Shown: positions 10,510-22,175 of the stretch, piece by piece
Layout: the number at the start of each line of letters is the position of its first letter
How positions within the stretch are numbered: position 1 is the first letter of the stretch
From: Zygnema cylindricum
Lineage: Eukaryota; Streptophyta; Zygnematophyceae; Zygnematales; Zygnemataceae
Direction: 5' to 3'
DNA: 64,000 nucleotides
Assembly: GCA_037447655.1 (NCBI GenBank)
Contig: JBBHKE010002052.1
Location: forward strand, 219,996 to 283,995
Translations under genes and position numbers: made by a program
Notes under the pieces: model-generated
What the model saw: only the letters and a program-made list of their open reading frames with translations
The model's database searches: none
Told to the model about the DNA's origin: nothing

Positions 10510-13438
10510 TTAGCCTGCATATGCGTGAGCAAAGGAAAATCCCTTCACTCCTGGAATGTGGCACTTATAGAGCCCACCACCTTTGCCTGTCACAACCGTC
10601 ACCAACAATAGTTGGTAATTAACAATGTGAATGACTCATTAATTGACAATGAGATTGAATCAAATCCTAAAAGCACCAACTCTTGAAGTTAGTTGTTAAG
10701 CCTCTTCATCTCTGAACTAGACTACTAAAACCGGCAGTGCCCAGCCATACTTACACAGCTTCCAAAGTTGGAGAGCAAGTAAAACAAAAAGTGCTCGTTG
10801 ATTTGTCACTGTGGGCTAAAGCTCCTAGTTCATAAAACATTTTGTTTCAACCAGACTCAAAATTCACAGGTCACGAGCTCAATCTTATATACGTATCGCA
10901 ATTCCATTTTCATTACTTGAGAAGTCGACCGCAAACAATATCGAGAGACAGAACGAGAAAAGTTCATAGTCACGGAGAACTAACCTGTGCCTTCCTCCAA
11001 TTTTGTTGTAACGTAGAGCTCACTCAAGTCTTTGCCTGCGGTACATAAGAGCTTCAAGAATTCCATGAGTAAAAAAGTTTGACAAGAGCCTTGCTTTTTC
11101 ATAACCTTTTACGAACCAATTTGACATTTTTTGATCCAAGTGAAAGTTTTACAGGTTATGTGACACCAAGAATAATTCCTCCAGGATTAATCCTAGTTAA
11201 ATATTAGCACATTTTCTTGGGATCTTACGACAGGAAAAAAACAAGCCAAATAGAACATAAAACATACCGCCAAATGAACAGGAGGTTGGTCGTGCTGCGG
11301 GGATAGTCAGTCTGAAAATTTCTTTGCCTGTTTCTGGGTCCAATTGTCGGACTGTCCCACTCTCTCCTATGGCCACCCAAAGCTTATCATTTGAATCGAT
11401 TGCCATCCCATCAGGTAGGCCTGCATGGTAAGAAGGCAAAACCAGTCGAAAGTTATAATAATAAGAGAAACCAAGCATTTTGAAGTTTACTAGCTTAAAA
11501 ACAAATCCAAAAGCTCATTTCTATGACAAGTTAAAAACATGCATATTAATTGTCCCTTGCTGACAAGCACTGTACATTGGAGAAATTGTCAATCCAATGG
11601 AAAAAAAGTTATCTTCCATAAAGCAGGATCTGAGGCGCAAATTTACCTTTTTCCTCTTCCTTTCCTGTTTTATCGATTTCCTCGCATTCAGGAAATTCCA
11701 CCACTGTCCGGCGATTGTTAATGCTTCCTGTTTCTTCTACATAGTCGAAGCAGTCAACTGTCTGTGGGAAGACATAAAATCAAACATGTAAAGCATCAAT
11801 TGCAAGTACGGCTTATAAGGGGCTTCCGAAACAGTCAAAATTCTTTGAGTCTATGCGACCTTCTGACTAGGAGACTAGGAGATCGGTCCATTGCTATAAT
11901 GAGCTAAACTAAGATTTGTGAACAGGATACCCTGTAGATTCAATGGCAGACAGCAGAATCACACATATATCTTGTGATTACAAATTTCGATGGTGAGAAA
12001 CGCTAAATGACCTGCCAAGACTTTGAATGATAGAATACGCACATAAAGAGTGGAATCGATGTAAAAGAACTTGGAACGATCAGAGGACCAAGCCAGTCCA
12101 TTTGATACTGTAGTGGAGGGCACTTTCTCAATTAGTCGTGATTGACCAGGTTCCAACACATACAAGTACCCTTTTTTGGCCTCCGGATCTGGCCAATCAC
12201 TACCGTTCATGCTTCCAACCCAAAACCGGCCAGCTGGATCCACCTTTCCATCATTGAACCTGCAAAAGGAGCCCCGAAGACAATGCTGAAGGGTCATGGA
12301 AAGTTAACCGTGTGAATATATTGTACAAAGATAGGGAAAAGACAAGCTTGGTATTTTTGACGAGCATCGACTATCTGAATATAGCATGCTCTGCCATGAT
12401 AGGAAATACCAAGAGGTTTGAAATTGTGGTGAGATCAACAGGGTCCACCGGATTTGAAATTGTGATGAGAGTTATGTTCATGCAAATGTGCACATAAATA
12501 CATCGAAAAAATAGAGGCAATTATGGTATTTTATCTTGGAGCAAGGACCATTTTGTTTTTGGAAAGCAGCTTCCTTAATTGTCCAAGCGTATTTCCACTG
12601 TAAAACTGTTACAACCACACATTGGTATCAGAAACTTCATAAGAACATGTACCTGAATTGAGCCCCCCCCTGGCCAAAAGGAATTGCGGATATCTCCTCT
12701 GGAGCTTTCCACATCCCTGACATCAGCACTTCCGTTTCAACATGCACTATCGGTGCCTGCCATTGTCACAAAAAAATACATTTTGAATACCCCTCCACTG
12801 AAAAATGGAGTTTACAAAGGATCATAAGTGAAGAGGAGAAATGGAAATGTTGGTGAAACTAGACTGCGTGGGAAACAAAGTTTACATAGTTTGCCTGATC
12901 CCCTAAATGTGTCATAGTTTTGTTCTCATTATCAACATATCAGCTGACCACAAGCTTATCCAATCATCAAAGAGGTCTTAACTCTCACTTCAACTGTCAA
13001 AAATCACGACATTATAATGCAGAGTTTTGATTCGGATTTGTAACTATTATTGTTGCTGTTCCATGTTATTGAATAGTCAGACGTTACCAAATTTATTGAA
13101 TGTTGCTCAGCAACTCATTAACAAGAAAGCATGCAAGCTGGTAACAACAAGTCAGAACATGCAATCATAGTAAATGCTGTATTTTGTATCCCTGACTCGA
13201 TATAAGTTTCATTCGCAGCTTCTACCTCCATAGCTGCTAGAAGACCTCCTCTGTCACGTGGCACAATGCAGCCAACCTTCTGAGGTGTATCCAGCTTTTT
13301 ATGCGCTCCGCTTAGAGAATCGTACCAGAATATCTTTTGTCCTAGGGTGTCCACAAAGTACACACTCCCAGTGGCATCACATACTGGAGACTCTCCACAC
13401 TCTGTTTTGCAGTCAAGCGCTTGAATGCAACTTGCCAT
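10510..13438 (-). CDS. SMP-30/gluconolactonase/regucalcin-family protein
   Basis: Seven exons on the minus strand: 13438-13226, 12756-12653, 12259-12012, 11757-11647, 11420-11268, 11035-10985, 10586-10510. All GT-AG borders and phases agree, giving 318 aa (family about 300). It is a six-bladed beta-propeller that binds a divalent metal and hydrolyses sugar lactones in characterised members. Metal ligands are visible: Glu in GESPVCD near the N-terminus, Asn in VSNGLAWS and Asp in FFYIDS. Other family blocks are FNDGKVDPAGRFWVGSM, LPDGMAIDSNDKLWVAIG, PTSCSFGG and the terminal GVKGFSFAHAYAG followed by TAA. No signal peptide is evident, so it is probably cytosolic. Substrate cannot be told from sequence. 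A decayed copy of the region around exons 4-5 lies at 17.5-17.8 kb. Confidence 0.88.
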
Positions 13439-15080
13439 GACTCCCGACTTGTTTGCTGAGACTAGAATTGACTCACGAATGGAACAAGTAGTACGACGGT
13501 GAAGTATGTGTGTTGTAACTTTCGTGTTTCGGTATCTTAGTTTATGAAGAAGCTTATATTGTGACAGACAGTATCACACACTCACTACATACACTTTCTT
13601 GTTCTTCTCTGCACTAAAGTTGAGGGTAACCTCGTGAATTCTTTTCAAGGTATGCTCAGTTCATAAATATTTATAGCCTTCATTATTGTTCTTTGAATTG
13701 TGAGATGAGGAAACCTCGCAAGATTCATAGCAAATGCCTTTGGCTGATTTCAGTGCACCGTGAATCGTTAACAGCGTAACGCTAATTCACTGCAGGCTGT
13801 TTTTAGCTCCTCAACATAAAATAGCGTTGATAAAACTAATTTTCCCTTTCATACCATAATTCAATAAGCGGTGAAAAATCGTTCACGTCAAGCTAAACTA
13901 TATTTGATAACCTTAAATAAATCAGGTCCATCCCATTTAATGATTGATGCTAATAGTGTTTAAAGGCGTGGCAGTCGCCCAGCTTGTCGGTAAAAACTTC
14001 TGCTATTGGAGAAGGCTGTTGGCTGACCGATTCGAAATAACCACGTGGCGAACATACACATGACCGTAGTGGATTCATTGCCTTTACCTATGGATGGCTG
14101 CCACGCGGCATGAACATAAAGCAGTAAATAAAATGTATACCCTGGCGTGAGCATCCGGAGGACGTGTCAGCACGACGATGTGACTAGAGAATATGGAACA
14201 GCCGGAGAGATGGGAGCGTACATGCAAGCAACGGAGTACCTATAATCGCGCCTATCCGTGCACAAGTTGCTGTATCACTGTACGGATTGTACATGGAAAT
14301 ACCTGGATATTCAGAATTTATCTGCACTCTAAACAGCAAGATCTGACGGTTAGGCTTATGTCCACAAAGTAAGGAGGTGAATAAGTGCTGATTATCGCAA
14401 AGACGAGATATAATGATTTATCGCTCATAGCTACATAATAAACTACACCGTGAATCGCTATTAGCGTAATAAAAAATATAGCGTAATGAAACAATTAGCG
14501 TACTTTACGGTAAATTGTGTTTTTTCGGGTACACCATGATACTAATTTATCATGTACTCTAATTTGTAAACTGCTTTGTAAAAATTTTCGGCACATAATA
14601 TGTCCATACTAAAACATGTATATGTACGAAATTGTTCAAATCGTACGCCGTCGCGTTTTGGTCCGAATGTTTTAACTGGTCCGAATAGATCCGAATACAA
14701 TATGGGTCTTAAGGTCATATTGTATGTTTTGCATACAATAGGCATATTGTATGGGCCTACTTTCACCTACTTTTGAACTATGAACTCAACCCTGTTACTA
14801 TTTTATTTCATTTTGCGGCCAATACAATATGGGTCTTAACTCTTAAGGCCATATTGTATGTTTTGCATACAATAGGCATATTGTATGGGCAAACGGTCAC
14901 CTACTTTTGAACTATGTCGCAAAGAAGAGATATAATGATTTATCGCTCATAGCTACATAATAAACTAGTAACGATTCACGGTGTAGTGCATGGCTGATGG
15001 GTATGGCATTTCCTACTCTATCGCGGTTTTTGTGAACTTTTGTCCTGCTCTAGTAAATAACTCTTTTGGCATCCATTACC
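13439..15080. other. Divergent spacer between SMP-30 and NYN-1, with repeat insertions
   Basis: This holds the 5' regions of both genes. A partial family terminus (GCACCGTGAATCGTTAACAG) lies at about 13756. A complete compound inverted-repeat element occupies 14442-14987. I see no coding exon. Confidence 0.5.
14395..14987. mobile_element. Compound MITE with inner direct repeats
   Basis: Terminal inverted repeats ACTACACCGTGAATCG (from 14442) and CGATTCACGGTGTAGT (to 14987) match the dispersed family. Just outside the left terminus, 14395-14441 (GATATAATGATTTATCGCTC, CATAGCTACATAATAAACT) recurs almost exactly at 14925-14967, inside the right terminus. Inside, a block with ACAATATGGGTCTTAA and TTTTGCATACAATAGGCATA is present twice (about 14695-14780 and 14820-14915). 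No coding capacity. Confidence 0.65.
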
Positions 15081-17133
15081 ATGGCGACAGCAATCCACTC
15101 AAGCATCTGCCATGAAAATTTTGCGAGTTATTCTATTTTAAAAGCGAATATCAGGGAACAGACTACTGTTCCTAAAGTTAGAGTGCTTTTGGTGCCGGCA
15201 AAGAGTAATAAACGCAGTTCTAAACAGCCTTTGACAACGATATCTACTCAAAAGACAAAATCAAATACTCGTCTTAAACATTGGAGAAACTGGAATGGAA
15301 GTGTATCCGTACGAGCAGCACAAGCAGTTGACATGGAGTCAGTGAGTATCTCAACTTGCAGCTTTTTCATGGCATTTTTTACTGAAGTTACTAACGATGA
15401 CAGAGTGTGAAGCCTTGCACACTGCTACATTCGTGAGTCACATCGTATAAATTAGTTACCTCAGTTTATTTTTATTTTTACTATTGTGGATATTAAGTAT
15501 TAACACACAATTATAAAGGAAAATGCGTCTTATATAATTGACATTTGCATGTTTCTCCAGAAGACAGTAACTCAACAGCAAATGCAACTTGTACCATATG
15601 ATACGCATATTATACTCTTATAACATGATATTTGTATTGTGCAAACACAAGTCTTGCATTGTACAAAGGCCTATCGTTGAAGGCTGTACTGCTATGGTTG
15701 ATTGATAATAATTTGGCTGATAGCTTACATCCACGGTAGAGGACAGGCTCTAGCAACCTTGCCGCAAGCCAGTAACGACGTCGGTATGTCCTGTCACTTT
15801 AGAGGCAGTAGAGCTTATGTGAAGGTTTTAAATATTGTTATCTTTGCGGACTCTAATGTACGTTTTATTTAATAGGGTTTGAATTTAATGATGAAGGAGA
15901 AAATTGAAGGAATGGCGTTCATTGTTTAAAGTTGAGATAGCTAAATGGAAGCCTGCAGTGTCCTGTGTCTGTATGGTGGGACATAGAGAATTGTGGAGTG
16001 CCGTCTGGAGTGGAACCAGGCGCCATTGCCGGAAATATTCGCCGTGCTCTAGCAGGCGAGGGTGTTTTTGGAAGCCTTTCTATTTCCGCATACTGTGACA
16101 CACATACTTTGCCTTTCACAGTAAGGAAAGGCCTCAGTGCCAGCCATGTGAGCCTCCAAGATGTGCCAAGAGGTAAGTCTGTGTGTACACGTGAATGGCA
16201 GAATGCAGGTGTTATTTTAAATATTAGCAAGCTTTTGATCTTTTTCTCATGGCGGACCGGCCTGTCCTTTACACCACTAGCTGTTGTAATCCCTCTAAAT
16301 GCGATTTTCCTTTTCTTTTTTGCTTATGAAAACATTGCTTATAACATTTATTTAATGAAACCTGTTATGTTTCCACGTCTTCCTCTGACCAGGTCTTAAT
16401 GTGCAATATCTGTTATATTAACGTTCTTGGATCTGTTACTGACTTTTTTCATTGACTGACGGGTTACATGATAGTGAATTCGTTCTTTAAGCTCACAAGT
16501 ATCAATTTTCTCATTGTGTTTTTAAAGACCTTTCTTTGTACTTCCATAAGTCTTCTACCAGCATGCTTGTTGGCTGCAGGTGGCAAAGATTCGAGTGACA
16601 AGGCTATCCTAGTTGACATGCTTCTCTGGGCTCTTCAACACCCGCCACCTGCTCACATGTTGCTCATAACTAATGATCAAGGTTTTTCAAAGGCACTCCA
16701 TGCATTGCGTCAGCTGCGATACAGAGTGAGTATATCCTGCGTCCCTTCGAAGGAAGTTCAAGCCAGTCTGCTAAGAGGAGCTGTCAATGACGAATGGGAG
16801 TGGCCGCAAATGGCCAACGGTAGCTGTGTGGCACTTCACTCGGTGCCAAATGTGAATAGTGTGACCAAATTGAAATCGTGTGAAGTTTCTCCCTCTGAAA
16901 TATTGAAAACTCCTCCGGGTAGAGTTTTGAACAAACCAGCTACAGAGCAACAGGTGCCTGATATCAAAAATTCTTTAAAACCTGCAAATGGGCCAGAGAA
17001 AAAACCGAATAGTGTTAAGAACTCTCCTAAACCTGCAAATGGACCAGAGAAAAAACCGAATAGTGTTAAGAACTCTTCTAAACCTGCAAATGGACCAGAT
17101 AAAAAGGGCATCGTTAACAAGGATGTAGGATGA
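15081..17133 (+). CDS. NYN-domain putative ribonuclease, paralogue 1, with transit-like exon
   Basis: Three exons: 15081-15341, 15959-16172, 16580-17133; phases join and give 342 aa. Exon 1 (87 residues) is Ser/Thr/Lys/Arg rich, poor in acids and ends in SVSVRAAQAV, like a plastid transit peptide with a VRA|A cleavage site. Exons 2-3 encode a NYN (PIN-like, MARF1/limkain-type) nuclease domain: SVWWDIENCGVP, AYCDTHTLP, SDKAILVDMLLWAL and LLITNDQGFSKALHAL carry the acidic active-site positions. The C-terminal tail has three copies of an 18-residue Lys/Pro repeat (KPANGPEKKPNSVKNS) and stops 200 residues earlier than paralogue 2. Substrate is presumably RNA, by family. The ATG used by paralogue 2 is out of frame here because of a 4-base difference at 15953, so translation depends on exon 1. 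Confidence 0.75.
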
Positions 17134-19183
17134 TCTCACGTTTTTGAGTGTCCCTATCAGACGGAATTGAAAATCATGGAAGGTGTGTTTTGAGGCTTCA
17201 TATGTCATTTTTCTCGCTTGGCAATGATCCTCCGGTTCTTTGAAGGTCTCAGGGATTGGACGCCTATATCCATGTTCACAAGCAGAAACCATATACGTGA
17301 CAATAGATAAAATTGTCGGCAGTTATATCTCCATCAGAGCCAATGTTCTTGTATGAAATATAGCATTAAGCAAAAAGCCTTTTTCCGTAGGCGGTAACAT
17401 GTATTAAACAACGTGTGCTTTCTGCCAATTGGAATTTGGTACCAGGACTGGCTTAAGTGTAAGGCATTCTATGCAGAGAATTATGTGAAGTGTGCTAGCT
17501 CATTAGTTTCCTTGCTCACTTATGAATTTGCTTTGATCCTCATGCTTTTGCTTTTGCAGGCATGTTTTGTGTGAGTTCAGTGTGAGAATTTCGTGGCCTG
17601 CTTCTTGGTGCACTTGTCCGACTGTCTCGCCCTCTCCTATGGCCGCCCAAAGTACATCATCTGAATCGATTGTCATAAACAGCAAGAGGGCAAAAGCAGT
17701 CTAAATCATAATAATAATGGAAACTAAACATGCTGTAACTTACTGGCTAATTGGCAAAAAAACCAAAAGCTCGTTTCGGTGACAAATTAATGGACATGCA
17801 TATTAACTATCCTTTCCCGACAAGTGGTATACGCGAGAGAAAATGTACTTGACACTGAAGTTGCGCAATTAGTTCCGGAAGCCTTGCAGTTCACTATGAT
17901 CCGGCTGGACAAAATTCTGAATTGAAGGTGTGGGATCAAACCTTTTCACTCGCTGAACAAAATTTATTGAATCACAGTGTAAATTCCCTCACAAGGATAA
18001 GAGCAACTTAAGATGGTTTAATACGCACTAGCCGGCCAACCAGTTGAAACATGTCAAGGATAACTCCACAGTTATGAGTCGCTATTACGACCACGTTCGA
18101 CCGACTATGGTCATTCCTATTTGCTCCCAAATTAGCATGGTTATTCCCTGGGTACAAATGCTGGTGGAGACGTAATTTCAGACCAATGCATAATGATCCA
18201 CTATCAAAGTTTTTACTTTTGGAGGTGTTGATTTACATATAATACCTGAGTAGAAGCCATCGTACACGAACAAGCGATTAGCAAGTTGAGATATAAAAAA
18301 ATGCTTCGAAATCGTCCAAAGTTCATTGGAAATGGGATCATTTGTTTGCAAACTCCCAAGGAGCTTTTGACTACTTCCCAGCGGTCGCAACTACTTCCTC
18401 AATTGTTTCGACATCACTGAGGTTCATAATCCCTGCTGATAAATAAACTCTTAATCGGTAACAGCAGATGATTTCTAGGGGCCAGAAGTCAGTTTTGACA
18501 TAAATTGTGCTTTTGGCATTAGTTTTTCCAGCTTCGTTTTGAGAATAAGACTAGTGATCATCCTTGAAAGAACTCATAAAGACACTCCTGTAAACAGTTC
18601 AACATAGATGATTTCTCACATTAACAATAAAAACGTTGTGATCCAGACACTGAGAATGGAAACAAGTAGGGCACAAATGGAGAGAGGTACCTAAGAATCT
18701 TCACGTGTCCGATTACACACACACTTTGCCTCTCATGCGAGCCTAAGGAGCACCCAATTCATTTAGACACCATTATTGCGAGAGACAAATGGTAGTTTCC
18801 TCTCACACCATCTATCGATACAACGAATTGCCAAATAAGCAAGAACCAAAATTTCTAAAACTAGGAAAATGAAAAAAAAACTGCTACCTTCAAAAAGATT
18901 TCATAAAATTGTCTACACGGAACTTGATAGGTACATCTATGAATTATGTCTACGAACCATACTGTTCTGTCAGTACAGACTTTGCTACTAATCCAGGCCG
19001 GCCACAAACAAAATAAATCAGGAAACTAGCGCAAACCAAAAGGTGTTTCCATAATATTCTCATTCCCAAGGGGACACACTAAATGCCATAAAAACCTTGA
19101 ATGTTTTGCGCAATCTAGCATGTCCTAATCTGAACCTGATTCAAGAGTAATGCACTGCTGGATCTGATCACAACCACCAATTA
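17134..19183. other. Intergenic region between NYN-1 and the BtaB-like gene
   Basis: Apart from the SMP-30 fragment at 17.5-17.8 kb, I see no coding exon. I looked on the minus strand for the BtaA (DUF3419) half expected downstream of the betaine-lipid methyltransferase and found nothing convincing. Confidence 0.5.
17500..17830 (-). pseudogene. Decayed duplicate of SMP-30 exon 5 and flanking intron
   Basis: On the minus strand, 17685-17560 reads TIDSDDVLWAAIGEGETVGQ, clearly derived from AIDSNDKLWVAIGESGTVRQ of the SMP-30 gene, then loses the frame. The adjoining 17700-17830 (AAAACCAAAAGCTCGTTTC, GACATGCATATTAACTATCC, GACAAGTGGTATAC) matches intron sequence at 11440-11580. Because intron sequence is included, this is a DNA-level duplication and not a processed copy. 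No other exons were seen. Confidence 0.75.
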
Positions 19184-21448
19184 TTAACGTGGAGGAAAAT
19201 GACGTCCAAGCCAGACATAGAAAGGGGGCTTCAGTATTGGAACATAAGGTATGGAACCTCTGCTGTTTATCTCAATTACTGCACACCAACCCCACCATTT
19301 GATAAGGACATACATCACTAATGCATGATTTTTCAAAGCCGTAACTCCTCCAGTTTGAAGTCGGACTTGAGCTTCAAAAATAAACAGCATCGAAGACATA
19401 AGCATACATACTTATGTAGACATTATATTTGTCTTCATATGCAAAGGACATATTTCCAAAAAAAAAGTGTCAAAATTGCAACAGCAGTAGCAAACTTGAA
19501 TAGAGACTGAGAAACCAAAAACGAAAAGTGGAGGACAAATGAGATGTTGAATTCCACTACCTTTTTGAAGGCGATGGTCAATGTACATTCGACGCTCAGG
19601 TCCGAGGTCTATGCCATCAAGGTCAAAAATGGCTCGCCAAAACCACCTGGTCAGATAGCTGTGCTGCCGGGATGGGTGATCGTATTTGCTCGACGTATAA
19701 AAATCAGCGATGCCAAAGATGCCTGACCGACTGTCAAGGTAGGAAATTGCCTTGTCAACAGCATCCATAAAGGGTGGAATCACTGCACAAGATATCTTTT
19801 GATTATTACACACTAAAGCAGCCATAAACCATGTTCAAATGTGTGAAAACATTCAGAAACGCTATTCTGATTACCCTGTAACATACGGTATTATACAGTG
19901 TAATACGGGTATAGTATGGAGTGACCACATATAGCATTTGCAATTGTTTCGCACATTTGAACTATGCCATAAACATACTCAAGCAAAGCACACAGCCTTG
20001 AAAGCAGGAAGTAGGTTGGACTGCCACTGATCCTTAAATGACTTACTGGAGAGCGAATACGAGAATGTAACCAGCTTTGCCTGCCCTTCTACAGGCACAA
20101 AGTCACAGACATCGCCCTCCACAACCTCAACATTGCTCCAACCCTTCTCTGCAACCTTTTGTTTAGCTACCTCACAGAGGGGACCACAAAGGTCTACCAT
20201 ATAAATCTTCGTGAACTTTGTAAGGTCCATATAGTCAGACATCATATCTATATTTTCTCCCGTGCCACCACCCAAGTCAACCCACACCAATCCCGATTGG
20301 TCCTCCATCGCCTCGACTTGTCCAGCACAAGCTTGCAGTAACGGGCGACGGCCATGGAGGAAGTTCGCTCTGAAGCGATCATCTGCCCCAATAAAAGAGG
20401 TAAAAGATGCAAGTCATTCTCAAGCACTCGTAATGGTGTATCACAGGCTTGAAAACATCACAAAGTTGAGTGTCAAGTCGAAAGAGCAAGACAATAATCG
20501 AAATACCGAGGCCAAGGTTGGAGATTTCTGCCAGTGACTCAATGAAATTTAGATCCTCGATGTTGGTTAATGAAAGACTGGAACTTGTCAAAAATTGGAT
20601 TCTGACATAAACGGGAAAGAAGAGTGACGGAAGAAAGAGAGGACGAGAGAATATCGTGTTTGACTACTGAGAACAACTTAGCTTGTGATAGCCCAATCAC
20701 AGGTTAAGTTGTTCTCAGTAGTCAAACACTACCTACTCTTTCTCTCCCGCTTACGTCAGAATCCAATATTTGACAAGTTCCAGTCATTTAATAAGCAAAA
20801 TCCAGAGGATCTAAACAAATGTCACGAATGGATACACTTTCCCACTCCCTAACTTTGTAACTTGACCTGGCTTAAGATACTGATTAGTTATGGACCAAGC
20901 TCAACAAAATGAGAGGAACTTGCAAAAACCTATTCATACATTCTTCTTTTCATCAGAAGGAAAACAAGGCCGCTGAAGTGCATCGGAAGATAAAGGGGGG
21001 AACACATCAGTTCTTGGAACTGTGGAAAGATAGAAAGACATCGTTAACAAAGCAAGTTGCAGGATGACTAAGACAGACTCGACTCGTCCGCATGTTCGAT
21101 AAAAAGTGGAAAAGAGACAGGAGTGCTCCCTAAAGAGCTGTACACTTTCTGAAGACAAGACTGAAAATAGTGACACAACTGAAAATCTAATGCGGATTTA
21201 GACAGGCTATAGGAGTCTGGACATGAGCAAGAAAAAAGCTACTGGCGACTCGAAAGATACTCCATGAGACAGCTACATAAGACAGTTACATGAGACAGTT
21301 ACATCCGTCGGCCTGTCGACTTACACGCATGCGCCTGTGGACCATAAAAAGAATCGAGGCGTTCCTTGTGCGTGTCGCCACTAATGGCCGACAACCACAT
21401 GCTCTTTAATACGAGCATGTCGTCGTACAAACCGCGGACGAACTGCAT
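19184..21448 (-). CDS. BtaB-like betaine-lipid N-methyltransferase (half of BTA1)
   Basis: Exons on the minus strand: 21448-21325 (coding part), 20382-20047, 19782-19561, 19278-19184; phases close to 258 aa. The protein matches the S-adenosylmethionine-dependent N-methyltransferase half of BTA1: HKERLDSFYGPQAHAYDRFR, FLHGRRPLLQ, SAM motif I VWVDLGGGTGENID, motif II MVDLCGPLCEVAKQK, VVEGDVCDF, FSYSLSMIPPF, then RWFWRAIFDLDGIDLGPERR and YVPILKPPFYVWLGR. BTA1 makes the betaine lipid DGTS at the ER by adding and trimethylating a homoserine head group. Characterised eukaryotic BTA1 fuses this half to a BtaA-like aminocarboxypropyltransferase; here a TAA follows directly and no BtaA exon is visible. 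Exon 1 opens with an acceptor at 21480, so an upstream exon with an earlier start is possible. Confidence 0.82.
20568..20794. repeat. Foldback element in an intron of the BtaB-like gene
   Basis: A long inverted repeat: the left arm includes GACTGGAACTTGTCAAA, ATTGGATTCTGAC and GTTTGACTACTGAGAACAAC; the right arm has their reverse complements in mirror order, finishing TTGACAAGTTCCAGTC. Arms are about 95 bases with a short centre near 20685-20700. RNA from either strand would fold to a near-continuous hairpin. Likely a MITE. Confidence 0.8.
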
Positions 21449-22175
21449 GGCGGAAGGAGCTGAGAACGACAGGAATTTGCTGAAAAAGATAAATTAGATA
21501 TTCTTGCGATTTACCAAGATTGAAAGATACAAACAAAACTACCATGCAAGTTAAAGTCGTCCAACTTTCAAAAATTCAAATGCGAAAAGTTGCCGCCATG
21601 AATTTCGTCCTCGATCTTTGACGAGGCTGGTCGTGCAATGCTTCCCTGTAAATGATGTTACCACGCTTGTGAGGGATCAGTCCAGATGGTAATCAATCCA
21701 CGGTGGGCTAAATTGTTCCATGTAGAGCATGAAATGAACACACGTGGACCGAACATTTCTATTCAAAATTGACGTCTTTTAACATTTAAAGTCTTGCTAA
21801 TTTGCCATGGAGTCCGGCGTCTTGCTAATTTGCCATGGAGTCCGGCGTCTTGCTGGCAGCAATTCACAGCTACAATATTGTACCCACTCCACAGTCCATC
21901 TGTGCAAAACTGCAAACTCCAAATTCCAAAGCCGATGTCTAGAAGTGAGGGCATTTCGTACGGAGGTCACACGGAATCTCCATATCGTGCGAAAATCAAC
22001 GTAAGAAGTTCCGTGCGTGCGACACCAAATTCTCGTTAGTACAAATGTACAATTGGTCAATTGCAGTGCACTGTACTGTACTATAGCGTGGTGTTAGAAC
22101 ATTCCCTATAGGCACCATAGTCTCTGGCGTTGGATACGTAGGCTTCGCCTATTCGGTTGCCTTACGGTGGCTGCC
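21449..22175. promoter_or_regulatory. Divergent spacer between the BtaB-like and TAF8-like genes
   Basis: The two start codons are 727 bp apart and point away from each other. A 28-bp unit (GTCTTGCTAATTTGCCATGG plus AGTCCGGC) is repeated head-to-tail exactly at 21791-21818 and 21819-21846. The TAF8-side third is GC-rich around 22140-22180. Bidirectional promoter function is inferred from layout. Confidence 0.45.
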
